Shown in pieces: positions 62,126 through 64,000 of a stretch of DNA of 64,000 nucleotides. Positions within the stretch are counted from its first letter, which is position 1. The number at the start of each line of letters is the position of its first letter. The position numbers and the translations under genes are program-made. The DNA is taken from contig NZ_JMLS01000024.1 of assembly GCF_000686845.1 (NCBI RefSeq), positions 81,998 to 145,997 of the forward strand, given 5' to 3'. This DNA comes from Paenibacillus sp. UNC451MF (GTDB lineage Bacteria > Bacillota > Bacilli > Paenibacillales > NBRC-103111). Below the pieces are notes generated by a model. That model saw only the letters and a program-made list of their open reading frames with translations, was not told where the DNA came from and searched no databases.

Positions 62126-63631
62126 GTGGCCACGTATTACCTGGAACCATCCCGCACCTTCAGTGAATTTTTGTTAATTCCTAATCTGACGACCAAGGAA
62201 TGCACACCGGCAAATGTTCGTTTGAAAACACCGCTCGTGAAGTTTAAAGAAGGTGAAGATCCGGCGATATCTCTCAATATTCCGTTCTCATCGGCCGTCA
62301 TGCAGGCCGTGTCCGATCATGGGATGGCCATCGCTTTAGCACGGTGCGGAGGCATTTCATTCATCTTCGGCTCCCAGTCCATAGAGGAACAAACAGAAAT
62401 GGTTCGCAAGGTCAAAGGATACAAGGCCGGCTTTGTAGTCAGCCGCTCCAATTTGACACCCCAACACACCCTTCAGGATGTGCTCGATTTGAAAGAAAAA
62501 ACCGGGCATTCCACCGTGGCTATCACGGAGGATGGCACGGCTAGCGGCAAGCTGCTCGGAATCGTCACCAGCCGTGACTACCGTATCAGCCGCGATCCAT
62601 TAACGAAGCCTATCCACGAATTTATGACTCCTTTCTCTACGCTGATTTATGGTCAATCCGGCATTTCGCTATCGGAAGCGAACAATTTGATCTGGGAACA
62701 TAAGCTGAACTGCTTACCGATTGTGAATGATCAGCAAAACCTGGAATACCTCGTATTCCGCAAAGACTATGACGCCCATAAAGAAAATCCTCTTGAGCTG
62801 CTGGACGGAAACAAAAGCTATATTGTAGGCGCAGGGATCAATACAAAGGACTACATGGAACGCGTTCCTGCTCTTGTCGATGCCGGTGTCGATGCCCTCG
62901 TTATCGACTCTTCTGACGGATACAGCGAGTGGCAGCGCGAAACGGTACAATACGTTAAAGCCAATTTTGACGTCAAAATCGGCGCGGGCAACGTGGTCGA
63001 CCGGGAAGGGTTCCTGTATTTGGTTGAATCCGGAGCTGACTTCGTCAAAGTAGGTATAGGTGGAGGCTCTATCTGCATTACCCGCGAGCAAAAAGGGATC
63101 GGCCGCGGACAAGCCTCAGCCATCATGGAGGTAGTAGAAGCGAGAGATCAATACTTCAAGGAAACGGGCATTTATGTACCTATATGCTCGGATGGCGGTA
63201 TCGTTCACGACTATCACATTACGCTGGCTTTAGCTATGGGAGCCGATTTTGTCATGATGGGTAGATACTTTGCCCGCTTCGACGAAAGTCCGACACGCAA
63301 GCTGAGAGTCGGCAACAATTTTGTTAAAGAGTTCTGGGGGGAAGGCTCCAATCGCGCGCGCAATTGGCAGCGGTACGACACCGGCGGCAAAAACAACCTT
63401 TTGTTCGAGGAAGGTGTTGATTCGTACGTGCCTTATGCCGGCAGTCTTCAAGAGAACTTGGATAAAACGATTGGCAAAATTAAATCCACTATGTGTAACT
63501 GCGGTGCCACAAGTATTGATGAGCTGCAACGAGTAGCCCGAATTACGCTTGTATCGGCGACAAGTCTCGTCGAGGGCGGGGCGCATGATGTTATTTTGAA
63601 GGAAAGCAGCTTGTCTGAGGAAAGTCATTAA
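62126..63631 (+). CDS. guaB: IMP dehydrogenase, divergent subgroup
   Basis: A 502-residue IMP dehydrogenase, the rate-limiting step of GTP synthesis. N-terminal TIM-barrel start [21 protein letters not shown], a CBS pair (about 100-225) and the catalytic loop [23 protein letters not shown] with the active cysteine near 332. Common IMPDHs have GIGPGSICTTR, so Gly-Gly and Ile here mark a separate clade. Start: GTG at 62126, 10 bases after GGAGG; an ATG 9 bases earlier is too close to it. The flap has [13 protein letters not shown]. Confidence 0.9.
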   Translation: MATYYLEPSRTFSEFLLIPNLTTKECTPANVRLKTPLVKFKEGEDPAISLNIPFSSAVMQAVSDHGMAIALARCGGISFIFGSQSIEEQTEMVRKVKGYKAGFVVSRSNLTPQHTLQDVLDLKEKTGHSTVAITEDGTASGKLLGIVTSRDYRISRDPLTKPIHEFMTPFSTLIYGQSGISLSEANNLIWEHKLNCLPIVNDQQNLEYLVFRKDYDAHKENPLELLDGNKSYIVGAGINTKDYMERVPALVDAGVDALVIDSSDGYSEWQRETVQYVKANFDVKIGAGNVVDREGFLYLVESGADFVKVGIGGGSICITREQKGIGRGQASAIMEVVEARDQYFKETGIYVPICSDGGIVHDYHITLALAMGADFVMMGRYFARFDESPTRKLRVGNNFVKEFWGEGSNRARNWQRYDTGGKNNLLFEEGVDSYVPYAGSLQENLDKTIGKIKSTMCNCGATSIDELQRVARITLVSATSLVEGGAHDVILKESSLSEESH

Positions 63632-63644
63632 TGCAAGCATTATA

Positions 63645-63714
63645 AAAAGGAGGGGAATCATCCCCTCCTCAGATTGTAGAGAAACCCATGTTTTTTTAAA
63701 ACGTTGGGTTTCTT
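63645..63714. terminator. Two hairpins between guaB and the IS
   Basis: GGAGGGGA (63649-63656) with TCCCCTCC (63661-63668) has T residues on the minus side, stopping read-in from the IS. AGAAACCCA (63680-63688) with TGGGTTTCT (63705-63713) then TTCTG can stop guaB and is probably part of the IS end. Confidence 0.65.
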
Positions 63715-63754
63715 TCTGTATTTAGAGGCTATTTTGAGAAGGCCGGATGGGAGG

Positions 63755-64000
63755 CTAGGCCTCTTTCGCCTTCCGCTCCAGATGGAATGCAATCTTTTTC
63801 ATGTTTTGTACGGCTGCTGTCATAAGCGCTTGCTCCGTGACATTTCGAAGCCCCCGCAAACGGCAATAGCGAAACCCATGGAGCTGTTTAGCGTCCGCGA
63901 AGCTTCGCTCAATCGTTTCTTTTCGTTTTTGGTAAAGCCGCTTACCGGATCTACTCAACCGGTTTAATCGCACTTGCTCCTTGCTATCTTCCCAAATATG
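63755..64000 (-). mobile_element. IS1182-family transposase, 3' part only (runs off right edge)
   Basis: The C-terminal 82 residues of a DDE transposase are visible. [30 protein letters not shown] followed by [16 protein letters not shown] is the hallmark C-terminus of IS1182-family transposases, containing the last catalytic glutamate region. The start lies beyond the window. Whether the complete element is intact cannot be told. Its probable right end, with GAGAAACCCATG near 63679-63690, resembles the ends of the dispersed inverted-repeat element. Confidence 0.85.

Overview
The window looks like chromosomal DNA of a spore-forming, moderate-GC Firmicute of the Paenibacillus group. The reasons are strong AGGAGG-type ribosome sites, a T-box leader on thrS, YesM/YesN-type two-component systems beside Lpl-type sugar ABC transporters, a GerMN lipoprotein beside a stalk/AMIN/Amidase_3 cell-wall amidase, and a likely SigK-type promoter on a glycine-rich small-protein cassette. 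No phage, CRISPR array, rRNA or tRNA gene was seen.

Layout. 1-106 holds the start of an unfinished membrane protein gene. 210-4382 is a small sugar-acid cluster: an N-acetylneuraminate-lyase-type aldolase, a D-2-hydroxyacid dehydrogenase, an AraC regulator, a YhcH/NanQ-type protein and an RraA-type protein. 5298-13392 is a seven-gene myo-inositol operon, iolD-E-G-B-C-J-A (minus strand), with a TTGACA-N17-TAAATT promoter and LacI-type operators. 13724-18253 carries cls, a hypothetical gene and thrS with its T-box. 18254-19264 is a LacI regulator that probably controls iol. 19415-20451 is the glycine-rich cassette. 20686-28087 holds a giant hybrid histidine kinase and assorted single genes (APH family, GNAT, phosphoesterase, a frameshifted OB-fold gene, a PadR regulator with a striking operator). 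28219-36985 is a carbohydrate uptake block: kinase, regulator, binding protein, two permeases, an endonuclease/exonuclease/phosphatase-fold hydrolase and a PHP hydrolase.

37290-49925 is mixed accessory and housekeeping content: VOC, DUF1801, two YCII proteins around a DUF6596-type sigma factor, an O-antigen-ligase-like protein with TPRs, a decayed PL6 lyase/AraC pair, a Fur-box-linked siderophore-binding lipoprotein, histidinol phosphatase, an orphan sugar-binding lipoprotein and two metallo-beta-lactamase-fold proteins. 50085-56516 holds AraC, cysK, an AhpD-like protein, a MarR-MFS pair and a secreted beta-helix protein. 57336-63631 holds the amidase-GerMN pair, a cluster of DnaA-box-like sequences, a two-component system and an IMP dehydrogenase. 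The right edge cuts an IS1182-type transposase.

The most interesting unexplained items are: the three-gene glycine-rich cassette, probably spore-surface; a dispersed inverted-repeat element present as two full copies and one half copy, one splitting the cysK terminator with a 22-bp duplication; a repeated stem-loop placed just before the ribosome site of two genes in the sugar-uptake block; a run of six same-orientation DnaA-box-like 9-mers at 59398-59512; and one deletion that beheaded two divergent genes at about 43.95 kb. All functional calls come from reading the sequence and from family knowledge; no database search was run.
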